Origin: Phymorhynchus buccinoides
Taxonomy: Eukaryota > Mollusca > Gastropoda > Neogastropoda > Raphitomidae
Length of the DNA stretch: 64,000 bases
Direction: 5' to 3'
Assembly (NCBI GenBank): GCA_017654935.2
Contig: CM065710.1
Coordinates: 22,729,394-22,793,393, forward strand
Of the stretch, positions 1 to 10,480 are shown piece after piece. Position numbers and translations under genes: made by a program. The notes under the pieces are model-generated. The model did no database searches, was not told the DNA's origin, and saw nothing but the letters and a program-made list of their open reading frames with translations. Every line of letters begins with the position of its first letter. The first letter of the stretch is position 1.

Positions 1-1256
1 TCTTCAAAACCCATATATGAATCCCCCCTGCCCCCTCTCCCCTATCCCTCACCCCTTGCCTCCCCTGCTCCTCTTGTTTTTCCAGCTCCCTCCATGGCCC
101 CTGACCCTCTCTGCACCCTCCCACCCTACTCCCTTCCCTCCTTGAGCTGATCATCTGAGCAGCTACTTCTTCCCTCCAGTGTTATTTTTAGTTTATGCTA
201 AAACCCCTTATGGCTGTATCATGTGTATGTATGCACCATCTGAATCGTCAACATGATGACAGAGGATGTTGGAGCAAAGAGGAAGAACTTCATGCACACG
301 GAAAAGGGGATTTTAAGAATATAGGGGATGGTCCCCAAAAGCCAATCATTGTCAAAGCTGCAGCACCAGGAGATGGCACAGATACCTCATAATCACTGCT
401 ACACTGAAAATTGTCAATAATCAATGTTCTGCCTTACGGGAAAGGGGTTGATACAGGTTTGGGTTGTTTTCGTGAAACGAGAGAACATTTTAAGACTGAA
501 GGCCGTGAACCTGAGGGGGGTAGCTAGACTGCAGTTTGGCCCAGTATTTCATAAAACAAAGATTAATCAATCAATCAATCTGTTTATTGGCTTCATAAGA
601 AGAAGAATTCATCTTGTACGTGGGGATATATAAACTAGCACACGCATTAACAGCATATAAAATGAACAGATAAGTTAGACAAGCCACACCCTCTTCAAAA
701 CATCTGCATCTACACACACGCACGCGCATACACACACACACATACCGACACACACATGCACACAAACAGAGTGTTAAAGTTAACTGACATAAAATAAATA
801 ATAACTGATAACCAAGATGTGATAATTGAAAACCACAGAGGTTGAATAAAGAACATTAGTCGAAACATTAAAGACCCACTGACCCGGCTGGATTAAGTCC
901 CTTGGTTTTTTTCTGGGTAGGTGTGACCCACATAGTCTTCCCCCATACATGATCGAGGCTGCTCTTTAAAGTGATGTCTCGTTTTCATACATGGGAGAAT
1001 ATGTATGGGAGTCACACCTGGTCAAAATAAGATTAAGCAGTTCTTAAGCAGTCCTTTCTCATTGCTGTAGAAAATCAATAATGACACATTGATGATAGTG
1101 ATGCAGCTCTCACTTGAAAGGGCCAAACGAAGGGGAATTTGGGAAAGGATTGAATGGAGTCAAAAAAACAATTAGTCTGCTAACAAAATTCTGGATGTAA
1201 TTCCTGACTCGGACTGATTTTAAACTGTCAATCATTTTACTGGTCTCAATCAAATA
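1..1256. other. Non-genic stretch upstream of HYPK exon
   Basis: No coding exon is recognised here. It is probably part of the HYPK intron or 5' flank, because the HYPK N-terminal exons are not in the window. It contains a retroposon tail near 564-640 and a CA-rich patch near 710-765. Short ORFs at 195-392 and 424-633 have no recognisable domain. Confidence 0.6.
564..640 (-). mobile_element. 3' end of a retroposon (minus strand)
   Basis: Read on the minus strand, the segment ends in an AATAAA-like signal followed by a short (GATT)n tail. That is the typical 3' end of a 5'-truncated non-LTR element or SINE. The body extends toward higher coordinates but its 5' limit is not clear. No coding sequence is visible. 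Confidence 0.4.
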
Positions 1257-1566
1257 CCGTATTTTTCGGACTATGAATATAAGGCTTTACTTTGTCCCGG
1301 ACTAAGACTCGTGCACCTTATAATATGACTAATGATATAGTAAGAAAATAGAATAACAAAACAAAGCATAACCAAAAAAAGAATTTATGTGTCAAATTTG
1401 CCAAAGTAACATACTTTGGCAAATTTGACACAAAATTCAGATTTGTTGTGGTTATTTTTTTGGTTATGCTTTGTTTTGTTATTGTATTTTGTTACTATAT
1501 CATTAGTCATATTGTCAAATTTGGGGGATGCGTTATAAGGTGCGCCTCTTAGTCCGAAAAATACAG
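1257..1566. mobile_element. Foldback MITE, TACCGTATTTT family, copy 1
   Basis: A near-perfect palindrome of about 310 bp. Its ends are inverted copies starting CCGTATTTTTCGGACTA and it is bracketed by TA dinucleotides, which suggests a TA target duplication. The two long arms meet near 1410-1435. It has no coding capacity. Related copies lie at 57154-57323 and, as a half element, at 30955-31080. A non-autonomous Tc1/mariner-like or other TA-inserting family is likely; the superfamily is not proven. Confidence 0.8.
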
Positions 1567-1722
1567 TACATTAATGATCCCAAAGCAACTCGAACATTAG
1601 TCAGACTTTAGACCACCCTGAAAATTGTTTGGTTTTTACATCAACTTCCCCTTTGGCTTTGTGCATATAATAATGTCTCTGGCTGTGTATCTGTTTACGT
1701 GTGTGAATGTGTGTATTGCCAG

Positions 1723-1830
1723 GCCATGAAAGTGGTGAGCGACCAACAGACGCGGGAGGCGCGGGCCAAACAGGAGAAAGAGAAGGAGCTGTCCAAGGTC
1801 AAGATCAACAAGGATGACGTCGATCTCATC
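1723..1830 (+). CDS. HYPK: HYPK internal exon (NatA-associated chaperone-like protein)
   Basis: This exon encodes 36 residues beginning AMKVVSDQQTREARAKQEKE and ending at DVDLI. It is preceded by a 3' splice site (ttgccag, ending 1722) and followed by gtaagt at 1831; both borders are phase 0. The sequence aligns with the human HYPK segment that starts AMSVIGDRRSREQKAKQERE, a charged helix just before the UBA-like domain. HYPK (huntingtin-interacting protein K) binds the NAA10/NAA15 N-terminal acetyltransferase NatA on ribosomes and modulates its activity. Its partner exon is at 3212-3307, about 1.4 kb downstream. The exons for the N-terminal acidic half are not found in the window. Reading on past the donor in frame gives an unrelated tail, so I place the exon end at 1830. 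Confidence 0.93.
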
Positions 1831-3211
1831 GTAAGTTCTCATTTCATGGAGGAGGGCCTCACGCTGGCTCTGCGATTGTCAGACATTTCGTCAGTACAGG
1901 GCTTAGTAGACCTGTGCTTAGTGGGTGGTGCCGGTGCCCTGTGTAGGCTAGCTCAGAACAGGCTCCACTGAACTCCGCCGAAGTGACTCAGCTGCAGTGC
2001 AGTGTCTCCTCTGGTGGTTGCCTCTTGACGGCTTAACATAAAATTTGCTCCCCTTGGACGGCTGATTTTCTGAGTCTATAACCTGACAACCTGGGTGCGG
2101 CTATGAGTCATGCTCAGAATGAGCAGCTTGAGAGCAAGGCCACGGTGCACTCAGAAGATGGGACACCACCAAAACAATCGTTCTGCTTTTCTTGCCCTCC
2201 TGTTTTTCAAAGTAGAATTATCTGCTTTTGTTTGTGTGTGTCTTTCTTTTTCTGTCTGTCAATACAATGAAACCTCATAACGACCTGAACATTTTTAAAC
2301 TTTTTTTTTTTTTGGGGGGGGGCCTCATAAGTGAACTAAATATTGACTCTACTACAACTCCCTTCCTAACCCTACTTACGACCGGCTGATCTGGGCCTAA
2401 TGTGACTTTTGCACCAAAAATTAGCCAATCACAGATTTTTTAAAATCAATAAAATACAAGCCAACTGTCAGTAAGATCGATATAAATTATAATTCACCAC
2501 CGAATCAGTTTCTCAATGTAAAACATCACTGAGTTAAGTCTCTTTCACAATTTTTTTGTCACAGTCAATCAAAATGGCTTCTTTATCCATGCAAAAATGA
2601 AAGATGCCGACTTCTGAGTAACAAATCAAAACAATTCAAAGATCTTTTTTCTTCAGTAAGGATCTTTTTTCTCCCCTTCATGTTGGTGTTTTGTTGTTTT
2701 TATTTCATGATATCCTTTTTTTACAGTGGTGGAAAATCATGATACTGCTTAGTCCTTTGTAACCATGACTCTTGAACTACAGTGGAACCTCCAGTATAAG
2801 ACTCCCTCCCACATAAGACCTACTTCTCTGAGACATTGCCCGTCTTTGTGAGTATTAAAATTACCTCCCTTATAAGACCCTCCCTTATAAGACCTTATTT
2901 TGGATGATTTTTGAAGGTCTTATAAGGGAGGTTCCACTGTACTAGGAAGCGTTTCCACTGCCTCTTAGTATTGCAGCCCAGGGAATAAGTTAGCCTTTGG
3001 GGACCTTCCCCAAAACCAGCTGTGTAAAAGTCCGTTTTTGCCAAGAGAGTGAGGATAACATACTTTAGCCCTTGGGCAAGACATCTTTAATTCTTTCTTT
3101 AATTTTTGAATCTTTAGCCTAGTGCTCTGGAATAGCAGCTGTATCCTTTGGTGTGTGGAAATGGTGATGAGAAATGGTATGATCTATACAGACCACGTGT
3201 GTGTGTGTCAG
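1831..3211 (+). other. HYPK last intron
   Basis: The intron is bounded by gtaagt at 1831 and a (gt)n-tract acceptor ending at 3211. It carries a 160-bp MITE (2780-2939). The segment from about 2950 to 3090 resembles, in reverse orientation, 13240-13340, so it is probably another dispersed repeat. No further exon is seen. Confidence 0.75.
2780..2939. mobile_element. Foldback MITE, CAGTGGAACCTCC family, copy 1
   Basis: A 160-bp element with inverted ends CAGTGGAACCTCC / GGAGGTTCCACTG, flanked by TA on both sides. The interior consists of inverted blocks of cttataagacctccc-type sequence. A second copy, with its interior in opposite orientation, lies at 61753-61913 in a ZCCHC8 intron. It is non-coding. 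The TA duplication suggests mobilisation by a Tc1/mariner-type transposase. Confidence 0.85.
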
Positions 3212-3307
3212 GTCCAGGAGATGGAGATCCCACGGCTGAAGGCGGAGCGCATCCTGCGGGAACACAAAGGGAACGTGGTGGACGCCTTGACACAGCTCAT
3301 CAACTAG
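3212..3307 (+). CDS. HYPK: HYPK terminal coding exon (UBA-like domain)
   Basis: This exon encodes VQEMEIPRLKAERILREHKG and then NVVDALTQLIN before a TAG at 3305-3307 (31 residues). The acceptor is the tgtgtgtcag ending at 3211. Phase 0 matches the exon at 1723-1830, giving DLI-VQEMEIP, parallel to human ELI-MTEMEIS. The C-terminus matches human SLREHMGNVVEALIALTN closely and forms the last helices of the UBA-like domain that contacts NAA15. The last 48 bp of this exon (3260-3307, 16 codons with the stop) are the founder unit of the array that follows. The native unit differs from most copies by AAA instead of AGA at its third codon. Because the first stop is intact, the normal protein should be unaffected. 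Confidence 0.95.
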   Translation, partial: VQEMEIPRLKAERILREHKGNVVDALTQLIN

Positions 3308-5040
3308 GAACACAGAGGGTGGACGCCTTGACACAGCTCATCAACTAGGAACACAGAGGTAACGTGGTGGACGCCTTGACACAGCTCATCAACTAGGAAC
3401 ACAGAGGGAACATGGTGGACGCCTTGACACAGCTCATCAACTAGGAACACAGAGGGAACATAGTGGATGCCTTGACAACTCATCAACTAGGAACACAGAG
3501 GGAACGTGGTGGACACCATGACACAGCTCATCAACTAGGAACACAGAGGGAACGTGGTGGACACCATGACACAGCTCATCAACTAGGAACACAGAGGGAA
3601 CGTGGTGGATGCCATGACACAGCTCATCAACTAGTAACACAGAGGGAACGTGGTGGACGCCATGACACAGCTCATCAACTAGGAACACAGAGGGAACGTG
3701 GTGGACGCCATGACACAGCTCATCAACTAGGAACACAGAGGGAACGTGGTGGACGCCATGACACAGCTCATCAACTAGGAACACAGAGGGAACGTGGTGG
3801 ACGCCTTGACACAGCTCATCAACTAGGAACACAGAGGGAACGTGGTGGACGCCATGACACAGCTCATCAACTAGGAACACAGAGGGAACGTGGTGGACGC
3901 CTTGACACAGCTCATCAACTAGTAACACAGAGGGAACGTGGTGGACGCCTTGACACAGCTCATCAACTAGGAACACAGAGGGAACGTGGTGGACGCCTTG
4001 ACACAGCTCATCAACTAGTAACACAGAGGGAACATGGTGGACGCCTTGACACAGCTCATCAACTAGGAACACAGAACACAGAGGGAACGTGGTGGACGCC
4101 ATGACACAGCTCATCAACTAGGAACACAGAGGGAACGTGGTGGACGCCATGACACAGCTCATCAACTAGGAACACAGAGGGAACGTGGTGGACGCCATGA
4201 CACAGCTCATCAACTAGGAACACAGAGGGAACGTGGTGGACGCCTTGACACAGCTCATCAACTAGGAACACAGAGGGAACGTGGTGGACGCCATGACACA
4301 GCTCATCAACTAGGAACACAGAGGGAACGTGGTGGACGCCATGACACAGCTCATCAACTAGGAACACAGAGGGAACGTGGTGGACGCCATGACACAGCTC
4401 ATCAACTAGGAACACAGAGGGAACGTGGTGGACGCCATGACACAGCTCATCAACTAGGAACACAGAGGGAACGTGGTGGACGCCATGACACAGCTCATCA
4501 ACTAGTAACACAGAGGGAACATGGTGGACGCCTTGACACAGCTCATCAACTAGGAACACAGAGGGAACGTGGTGGACGCCTTGACACAGCTCATCAACTA
4601 GGAACACAGAGGGAACGTGGTGGACGCCATGACACAGCTCATCAACTAGGAACACAGAGGGAACGTGGTAGACGCCTTGACACAGCTCATCAACTAGGAA
4701 CACAGAGGGAACGTGGTGGACGCCTTGACACAGCTCATCAACTAGGAACACAGAGCACAGAGGGAACATGGTGGACACCATGACACAGCTCATCAACTAG
4801 GAACACAGAGGGAACGTGGTGGACGCCATGACACAGCTCATCAACTAGGAACACAGAGGGAACGTGGCGGACGCCTTGACACAGCTCATCAACTAGGAAC
4901 ACAGAGGGAACGTGGTGGATGGCTTGACACAGCTCATCAACTAGGAACACAGAGGGAACGTGGTGGACGCCATGACACAGCTCATCAACTAGGAACACAG
5001 AGGGAACGTGGCGGACGCCTTGACACAGCTCATCAACTAG
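3308..5040 (+). repeat. 48-bp minisatellite made from the end of HYPK
   Basis: There are roughly 36 further head-to-tail copies of the 48-bp unit that ends the HYPK coding sequence (native copy 3260-3307). Each copy runs from the GAA codon of REH to the TAG stop. The first extra copy is shortened to 41 bp, one near 3469 has lost a few bases, and two (near 4070 and 4750) have a small insertion. Most copies differ only at A/G, C/T and A/T sites (for example GCCATG versus GCCTTG). The array lies in the 3' UTR or just 3' of the gene. Long ORFs on either strand across it are by-products of a unit length divisible by three. Confidence 0.97.
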
Positions 5041-5135
5041 GAGTCAAGTCAAGAAATCTTTATTATCTCGATACAGAGAAATTGCATTCGGGTGCAAACA
5101 CAGAATTACAAAAATAGAACACAATATATTTATTA
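5041..5135 (-). mobile_element. Retroposon 3' end (minus strand) abutting the array
   Basis: Immediately after the last repeat TAG comes a segment which, read on the minus strand, ends with ATAATAAAGATTTCTTGAC plus a short (TTGAC)n tail. That is a retroposon 3' terminus. A similar end is found at 61180-61265. The 5' limit on the minus strand is unclear and may extend to about 5230. Confidence 0.5.
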
Positions 5136-5279
5136 TTTAAGGGCTTAAAAACAGTCACAAGAGCTAATGCTATTACTAGTTGAGTCAGCACCACCTGGCA
5201 ACAAACCGGGGTTGGGGGAGAGGGTTTGTTATTGTTTCTGGGGTTGTCCAAGCATCCTGCTGCCGTTCTTAGATGTTGG

Positions 5280-5900
5280 CATGTGTCGTTAAGTGTGAAG
5301 TTTGCGGATTGAATGTTGAGGTCTGACAACTATCTAGCTTTGTTTAAAGCTGTGTGAACTTTTTTTGTTGGTATGTAGTACAACATATAGCGTGTGGTAC
5401 TTCCTACTGTGTTCCTGAATGTTAGCATATGGTGTCAAGTGTGATTATATTTTTATTGAATAGAGAGGCCTGAGAACTGTTTTGCTGTGGTTGAAGCTAT
5501 GTGAACATGTGTTAGTGTAACATGTGAGATGCGCTTCCTGCCATGTTCCTCAAAGTGGGTGTATTGTCAAGTAAAGTGTGATCTTTGCAGATTGAATGGA
5601 GAGGTCTTAAGAACTGTCTGGCTCAGAAGCTATAGAACATTATATACAATCAGTCCATTGATTGACAAAGAAGGCTTTAACCTTCAAAATCATTTCACTC
5701 CTATTAATGTTGGTGTTTTGTTTGTTTTTATTTCACCATAAGCTATAAAACTTTGGTGTATGTGTGTTAAATGTGTGGGTGGTGCTTCCTGAAAGTGGGC
5801 GTGTGGTTAAATAAAGTGTGAGCTGTGTGAAGAGATCTTAGACTAGAGTTGTTTCCCCGTAGTTGACGCTATGGTGTGTGTTTGTCTCTGTTTCACTGAA
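5280..5900 (+). repeat. Degenerate long tandem repeat downstream of HYPK
   Basis: Three to four diverged copies of a unit of well over 100 bp are visible. Each carries variants of aagtgtgat, gattgaatg, gaggtctgagaactgt and agctatgtgaac. The copies are much more diverged than the 48-bp array beside them. A possible poly(A) signal, AATAAA, lies at 5810-5815 and could end the HYPK transcript. If so, both arrays are in its 3' UTR. Confidence 0.5.
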
Positions 5901-7117
5901 AATGAGAATGTGGGTATTTAACTTCAAAAAGTATTTTGAAATGGCTGGCTCTCTAAATGATAACTATGGAATAGTCATCCGAGAGAAATAATGTTACTTT
6001 ATTAAATCAGCACACAAAAACACTCAGAGTTGCTCCCGTTGACTTGTTTAGGCAGCCATGTTGAAAGCACATTGAAAAATTAAGGTACTTGTAAACAAAA
6101 ATCAATGTCATTATTCATATTGAGCAGTAAACTAAAATGCAGGCAAGTGCAATCAAACATTTTTTATTACAAACATTTGGACATTCCTCTAGCCATCACA
6201 TATCATTACCAACAGTTTGATGAAAGCACTGACATGATGCAAGGCGCTGGGTGAGCTGAAATTAGAGACAAAATTACTTTGGGTGACTTGTTCAGTTGAT
6301 TTGTTGCAGACCTATCCAGAGTTGTCTCTTTGAATTTTTATTGGTACAAAGGAGACCATCTGTGCTGTTTAATTACATCATTTGGAGAGTGATTTGATCA
6401 TAGTAAATATGTACAATTTGACAAAATGATGTCACTACCGCTGGATAAGCAAAATAACAAGCATATTTGCTCATGTGTAGCCCAAAAGAATGTGATTTTC
6501 TCATGTGGAAGCTTAGACCTAAATAAAATATGTTAAGATCTCGGCAAAATATCAATGCATACTAATGTATCCACAGCCCCTAAGTTGCCCAAATTTGTAT
6601 CAAACTAATATCGGCCAGGGAAATCACTCCTGTCTTCACATTAATGGAGAGTTTGATCAGATAAAAAAATATGTATAAATTCTCAAATGCCTCCACTTTA
6701 CCACAAACTACAATTACTATCTGGATTTTATTGTAGAACAACAGCCAGAAACACAACATTTGACACACAAAATACTGGTTGGACAGCCGAAATGGGATGG
6801 TTTCTGATTATTCACCAGATCGAAATTTGATTTAAAAATAAAAATATGCGGGCTCTTCTACTTAATCACACAATGGAGACTGGAGTAAGAAATATTTTTT
6901 AAAATACTACAGAGTTACATAATAACTTTCAGTATACCCAAACCCATGAATTGCTATAATGATTTCAGGGAAGCCCTCTTGAATGCCTTGAAGCCTGTAT
7001 GTAGAGTAATGGAGAGATCACAATGTATTCAAAGTAAAGGAGGATTGTCATTGATTTTCCATGTATAAAAACCTTTTTGAAAACATTCATAATACCAAAG
7101 TACAAAGCAAGAACATT
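5901..7117. other. AT-rich stretch without a recognised gene
   Basis: No exon, RNA gene or clear repeat is recognised. Short ORFs (for example 6373-6555 minus, 6580-6768 minus) are AT-rich and lack domains. Confidence 0.5.
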
Positions 7118-7830
7118 CTCATTTTCAGTGAAATATACTGTGAGTGCTGTGTGGCTGTGTATGTAGGGGTGGCCTATCAGTCTCTTCTCTATCTTGTCTC
7201 CAGCGTATTCAAAACACAGCTGCTCGTCTTGTCCTTAGGAAGAAAAAGTTCGACCATGTTAGCCCTCTTCTGCGTTCTTTGCACTGGCTTCCTGTCGCAG
7301 ACAGAATTGAGTATAAATTAAACACACTTTGCTATAAATCTATTCATAAAGCTGCTCCATCTTACCTCTGTGACAATATTTCCATCTATACGCCAGCTCG
7401 CACTTTACGTTCAGTTTCTGACCCTCTTTCTCTCCAGATCCCTAGGTATAAGCTTTCAACTGTTGGTCGGCGCTGTTTTGCTGTCTCGGGACCGACCTGG
7501 AACAAACTTCCGCTCTCCCTCCGTCAGCGACCGACTCTCTCTGCTTTCAAAGCTAACCTCAAAACCCACCTGTTCCCCCGTCATTAAAGCTCCTCTCTCT
7601 TTATCTTCTCTCTCTTGCCATTAGGTCTGTTTCTGCTATATTCCATTTATGTTATCTGTGTGTGTTCGCGTTGTATTGCGTTTGTGTTTGAATGCGCTTT
7701 GAATGCTAACGTGTGTGTGCGCTTTGATTTGATTTCTATCAAGATTCAGCGCCGTATAAATACTGTATGTTGTTGTTGTTGTTGCTCATTTTCAGTGAAA
7801 TATACTGTGAGGGCTGTGTATGTAGGGGTG
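7118..7830 (+). mobile_element. 5'-truncated LINE with long flanking duplication
   Basis: The body (about 7172-7784) holds the C-terminal end of a non-LTR retrotransposon ORF2 and ends in a TGT/TTG-repeat tail (about 7767-7784). It is flanked by two near-identical direct repeats, 7118-7171 and 7785-7830, both starting ctcattttcagtgaaatata. They differ mainly by a 9-bp insertion in the left copy. I read these as an unusually long target-site duplication of about 46 bp. The element is oriented on the + strand. Confidence 0.8.
7172..7587 (+). pseudogene. LINE ORF2 C-terminal fragment
   Basis: The reading frame contains LQRIQNTAARLVLRKKKFDH and SLHWLPVADRIEYKL, followed by a stretch ending NLKTHLFPRH and a stop at 7585-7587. 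The motif 'LQxxQNxAARLV...LHWLPVxxRIxxK' is characteristic of the region after the reverse-transcriptase domain in Jockey/CR1/L2-type non-LTR elements. The endonuclease and the catalytic reverse-transcriptase motifs are missing, so this is a dead-on-arrival copy. The original start is not present; the 5' border is set by the flanking duplication. The clade is inferred from the motif only. Confidence 0.85.
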
Positions 7831-7837
7831 CTCATTT

Positions 7838-8660
7838 TCCAGATGTCGGAAATCCGGTTTGGGGGGATGCAGAAACTTGTGGCTTCTGTTTTTGGGGGTT
7901 AAATAGCGGTGACAAAAATAGGGTACAAATTCCTGGGATGACAGAATTCAGGAAGACATTACAAGTTTCGTTGTAATTTTTTTACAAACTTGGACATAAA
8001 AATGCCCTTTTTTTTCTTCTTTTTTTTTTTGGGGGGGGGGGGGTGAAAATGAAAGAAAAAAAGGTTTGTTTTTTCTTTGCTGTGGGGAAAATTTCTTCAA
8101 GAAGTTTTGGGTTTTTTCAAATTGAATACAAAATAATATGCAAGTGAACAAAGTGATGTTGGTACATGTATATTGTTAAAATGAACATATGCACAAAAAC
8201 ATTTCTAAACTGGTAAAAGTTATTGCTCCAGTGTTTTTCTTTTTTTAAACTTTTTAGTAACTCCCCTATTTTCTTTAAAGTTTCTTTCTGTGTTTTACTA
8301 GTTATTTTGTTTGACAAAACAAGGTTTTATTTCTTTGAGATAAATTATGTGCAACATAACAAAAATTCTTATTTTTATTTGAATTTTCATTTTAATGTTT
8401 TGTTTTTCTTTTATTTCTTCTAACTTTTAAGGGGGCGGGATATGCTGAGAGGGTAAGATGAAATTGTGTGTCTGTGACAATGTTTTGTGTGCATGAAATA
8501 TTATTTAATTCCCCTTTTATTCCCCCACCCCACCCCACCCCCTTTCTCCCTTTATGTTAGTATTTGACTCTCATCGAATAAATGTCTGCCCATGAATGAA
8601 AGAAAAAAGTGTAATTGATGGGTTTTGCTTAAATCGATCTTGAGTGGTGTGACCTCTTAT
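7838..8660. other. AT-rich stretch without a recognised gene
   Basis: It contains T-rich and G-rich homopolymer patches (a run of 12 G near 8031-8042). No coding exon or RNA gene is recognised. Confidence 0.5.
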
Positions 8661-8663
8661 TGT

Positions 8664-8668
<5 letters not shown>

Positions 8669-8708
<40 letters not shown>

Positions 8709-8755
8709 TCTCTCTCCTCTCTCTCTCTCTCTCCCCCTCTCCCCTCTCTCTCTCT

Positions 8756-8789
<34 letters not shown>

Positions 8790-8790
8790 A
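8669..8790 (+). repeat. (CT)n microsatellite
   Basis: Long imperfect CT dinucleotide tract interrupted by C-rich runs. The ORFs predicted through it (Leu/Ser on one strand, Arg/Glu on the other) are artefacts of the repeat. Confidence 0.95.
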
Positions 8791-9624
8791 TGCACATCGT
8801 GTTATGTGATTGCTTTTTCGCCTTGGTTATGATTTGTCTGTCAGAATAATAAATAACAAGTGCAACGCCGAGCGGCTGCAAAGTCCCCTCGCAGCATCGC
8901 CGAGCTACTCCGAAATTGGAATGTGTCGGCTGTACACATACATAAAAATGCATCAAATGGTAACGGAAAAAAAAGAAAGGACAGAGAAAGTATTGTTATG
9001 GCTTGACTTATCTGATCACCGGCTGCATGACATAACAGCCACGCACGCCAAGCAAGGTCGGGGGGGGGGGGGGTGTTCATGAGGCGGTCGCATAGGGGAA
9101 AATAATCCAACTGACCTTTTAAAAAAACGAGGGACATTTATTAGGGGACGATCCTGGAGGTACTGCAATACCAGAAGAGTCTCTCTCTCAATGGTTGGTT
9201 TAATGACTAATTAGGTGTAGCCTCTTACAGACAGTAAAACTGAGGAGAGTCACGATTTTTTTAATATTAGATATAGACAGGAAGCTAGTATTAAAAAAAA
9301 CCAAGATAAGACGAAACAAGGGTGTGTGTAATCGCGCGCGTGTGTGTGATAGCAGTAGCCCCTTCTCATTTCCCTCGTTCTGGCACCTAACATAATTATG
9401 TCGTTTGTGAAGCGGAAAAAGCAAGCCAAAATAATAAAATTAAAAAACCTAGCAACAATAAACTCTTTCCTTTTCAGACTGCAGAAGCAACAAGGAGACA
9501 GACAGACAAACAATTAAATGACAGACAAAATGTGGGGAAAAAATGAGTTTCCGACACTAAAGGAAACATACAGTTCTGATCTCCGGCTTAAAAAAACAAA
9601 AACAAGCGGTGACTTGAAGTGAAT

Positions 9625-9654
9625 GGGGGGGGGGGGGGGGGGGGGGGAGAGGAG

Positions 9655-9691
<37 letters not shown>

Positions 9692-9785
9692 AGAGAGAGA
9701 GAGAGAGACTGGGCACTGGAAAACTTTATTTAACAAGGATAAAGATTTTAGGCGATGCCTATTCTTACAATCTGTCTTTGGACAA
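9625..9785 (+). repeat. Poly-G / (GA)n tract followed by dispersed retroposon tail
   Basis: A run of more than 20 G (from about 9625) passes into (GA)n up to about 9710. It is followed by a dispersed repeat, 9717-9785, recognisable by aactttatttaacaagg and aaagattttaggcgatgcc. Related copies lie at 24990-25068 and 44506-44572. Read on the minus strand, that repeat ends in an AATAAAGTT-type sequence, as a retroposon 3' end would. The (GA) tract would then be at or just beyond its tail. Confidence 0.6.
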
Positions 9786-9805
9786 AAGAAAACAAATTTA
9801 ACCAG

Positions 9806-9846
9806 ACAAAAACAATAGCTCCCCGAACCTTCGGCTCGGGGACTAA
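9806..9846. repeat. Hairpin-bearing dispersed repeat, copy 1
   Basis: It contains aatagctccccgaaccttcg, pairing with cggggacta to make a short GC hairpin. The same end is found at 10316-10356, where it terminates a longer related element. It is probably a terminal fragment of that element. Confidence 0.55.
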
Positions 9847-10120
9847 TTAATAATAACAGAAACAACTAGAGGGACGAAAAGGCGTGTGTGCGTGTGTTTG
9901 TCTATGTGTGTCTCTGTGTCATTCTTATCTATCTGTCTGCATGCATAGAAATACTGGGGCGGTAGGGGATTGGAATACGCGCGCACACAGGCACACACGC
10001 ACGCGCAAAACACACACGCACACGCGCGCACAGAAAAATTCATGACAACTGTGTTATAGACCATTCATCAAGAAATGTGAAAAAAACTGCATTAAAATAC
10101 ATGCAAAACTTCGCGAGATA

Positions 10121-10356
10121 TTAGCGATTATGTGTTTCGGGGTTTGAACCCCGTAACTGGCGCGACCTTGACCTTAATGTAAAACTAAATACATCAGTGG
10201 ATAGCTTGCATCTTGGCAAACTAGTATACCAAATTTGATGATGATAGACTGAATAGTTTTTTTTAGAAAAACGGACGAATAGCCCAACGGACGGAGGCAC
10301 ACCGGACGGACAAGACAAAAACAATAGCTCCCCGAACTTTCGGCTCGGGGACTAAT
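10121..10356. mobile_element. Dispersed element with cggacgga motifs and terminal hairpin
   Basis: The element includes cgcgaccttgaccttaatg, several acggacgga blocks, and the terminal hairpin agctccccgaactttcggct. I have a general impression that sequences of this layout are common in mollusc genomes; that is memory, not a search. The left limit is uncertain. It is non-coding. Confidence 0.45.
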
Positions 10357-10448
10357 AATAAAAGTGATATCACACACAGAACATAAGAACACAAGTAAAC
10401 AATGTTTGAATGATCTCAGTGGTACGCACACACCTTTGAACACCTCCC

Positions 10449-10480
<32 letters not shown>

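Noticed and set aside
3437..4998. Long ORFs of both strands with 16-residue repeats (LVDELCQGVHHVPSVF and others)
   Set aside because: They are translations of the 48-bp HYPK-derived array in the wrong frame or strand; period divisible by three keeps them open.
3119..5040. CRISPR-like array
   Set aside because: The 48-bp repeats are contiguous with no unique spacers, derive from a coding exon, and the genome is eukaryotic.
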